Of a DNA stretch of 18,508 nucleotides, positions 17,847-18,508 are shown piece after piece. The stretch lies in the NCBI GenBank assembly GCA_029974875.1, contig JARKQP010000519.1, forward strand, positions 1-18,508, in the 5' to 3' direction. The stretch comes from Mobilitalea sp. GTDB taxonomy: Bacteria; Bacillota_A; Clostridia; Lachnospirales; Lachnospiraceae. Positions within the stretch are counted from its first letter, which is position 1. Every line of letters begins with the position of its first letter. The notes under the pieces are model-generated. The model was not told the origin of the DNA and ran no database searches. It worked only from the letters and a program-made list of their open reading frames with translations. Position numbers and translations under genes: made by a program.

Positions 17847-18508
17847 GATACCCCCTCCCACAGGCCTTTGTTAACCGCTTTTATAAAAATCTCCGTAAAA
17901 GCACCCTCGTAATTTGAATGGGCAAAGATAACATTTTCTTCTCCGAATTGCAGTCTGTAGCGCTGAATCACATTATAGATTCCAATATGCCCCTCTGCCG
18001 GCAGGGCTTCCAGCACAAAATTCAGTTTTTTTAGCATGTCCTCCTCAAAGCCCCGTCCATTGTCGGATACGCTTAAATAAACAAAGGGCTCGCCCTCAAT
18101 CATCATCCTTCCTATCTTTACATGGATCTGCAGACCTTTTTCCATATTCATTCCATACTTGATGGAATTCTCCACGAAGGATAGCAGGGAAATGGAGGGT
18201 ATCTCAAATTGGTTTAATTCCGGTTCACATTCTATGTTACAAAGGGGCGGATATTTCATACAGATTTGCTGCAGTTCGACAAAATTGCGGATATACTGCA
18301 GCTCCTTTTCAAGGGTGACCATCCTCCGCTCTTCCTGCAGCATATACCGCAGGTGGTTTGACAACAGGATAATCAGTCTTTGGATGTCCTCTAATTTCCC
18401 CTCTACTATCATACCATATATGTTTTTTAAGCAATTAAGATAAAAGTGGGGTTTAATCTGTTCCTGATACTATTGCAGCTGTATATGGTTGATCTCCAGC
18501 TGCTTTGC
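17843..18508 (-). pseudogene. YesM-like sensor histidine kinase, amber-interrupted and truncated by the window edge
   Basis: Sensor kinase partner of the response regulator. The visible part carries the His_kinase domain QIKPHFYLNCLKNIYG, the N box LLSFVENSIKYGMN, the G box VSDNGRGF and the late GHIGIYNVIQRYRLQFGEENV, all normal for the YesM group. In the same frame, an in-frame TAG lies at 18472-18470, nine codons before the conserved histidine, inside the helix that should connect HAMP and kinase domains (the flanking text reads EINHIQLQ, stop, YQEQIKPHF). A codon such as TTG would restore it by one base. The first ATG after it is at 18412, which would give a 189-residue ATPase-only fragment lacking the histidine. 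The gene continues beyond 18508. I call it a broken gene, with a sequencing error as the main alternative. Confidence 0.75.

Noticed and set aside
18470..18472. TAG read as pyrrolysine or a recoded amino acid
   Set aside because: At least five genes in this window end in TAG, and pyrrolysine is not known in kinases of this type; a nonsense mutation or sequence error is simpler.

Overview
The window looks like a low-GC Gram-positive anaerobe, most likely a gut or plant-matter Lachnospiraceae (Clostridium cluster XIVa) member. The signs are strong AGGAGG-type ribosome binding sites, YesM/YesN two-component genes, several AraC-type regulators, Lac/cellobiose-family PTS genes, an iron-sulfur old-yellow-enzyme oxidoreductase and a soluble chemoreceptor. 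The taxon is inferred from gene content; no rRNA or other marker gene is present.

Layout. (1) 1-672 (+): 3' part of an AraC-type regulator. (2) 740-8160 (-): a six-gene sugar operon transcribed right to left, EIIB, EIIA, an FMN/FAD/Fe-S ene-reductase-like enzyme, EIIC, a GH1 6-phospho-beta-glucosidase and a LicR-type PRD regulator. (3) 8161-8589: a structured intergenic region with the PTS promoter, a candidate operator, a terminator and two other inverted repeats. (4) 8590-13402 (-): rhamnulokinase, L-rhamnose isomerase and a soluble chemoreceptor fused to a sugar-binding-protein domain. (5) 13583-14548 (-): a cupin/AraC regulator just upstream of rhaB, probably its activator. (6) 14859-16208 (+): a lone AAA_14/DUF4143 ATPase behind a textbook promoter set among direct repeats. 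(7) 16275-18508 (-): a YesM/YesN-like two-component pair whose kinase has an in-frame amber codon just before its phospho-acceptor histidine motif.

How the parts may work together. The PTS proteins would import and phosphorylate a beta-glucoside, the GH1 enzyme would release glucose-6-phosphate and an aglycone, and the embedded oxidoreductase could reduce that aglycone. This fits an aromatic or otherwise unsaturated plant glucoside better than cellobiose. The adjacent rhamnose genes would take free L-rhamnose to rhamnulose-1-phosphate, while the fused receptor would couple an intracellular sugar signal to the chemotaxis machinery. Together they suggest use of plant rhamnosyl-glucosides, but no rhamnosidase, rhamnose transporter or rhamnulose-1-phosphate aldolase lies in the window, so that link is inference.

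Most worth checking: the chemoreceptor/binding-protein fusion inside the rhamnose operon, the ene-reductase inside the beta-glucoside PTS operon with its altered active-site motif, the amber-interrupted kinase, and the repeat-framed ATPase promoter.
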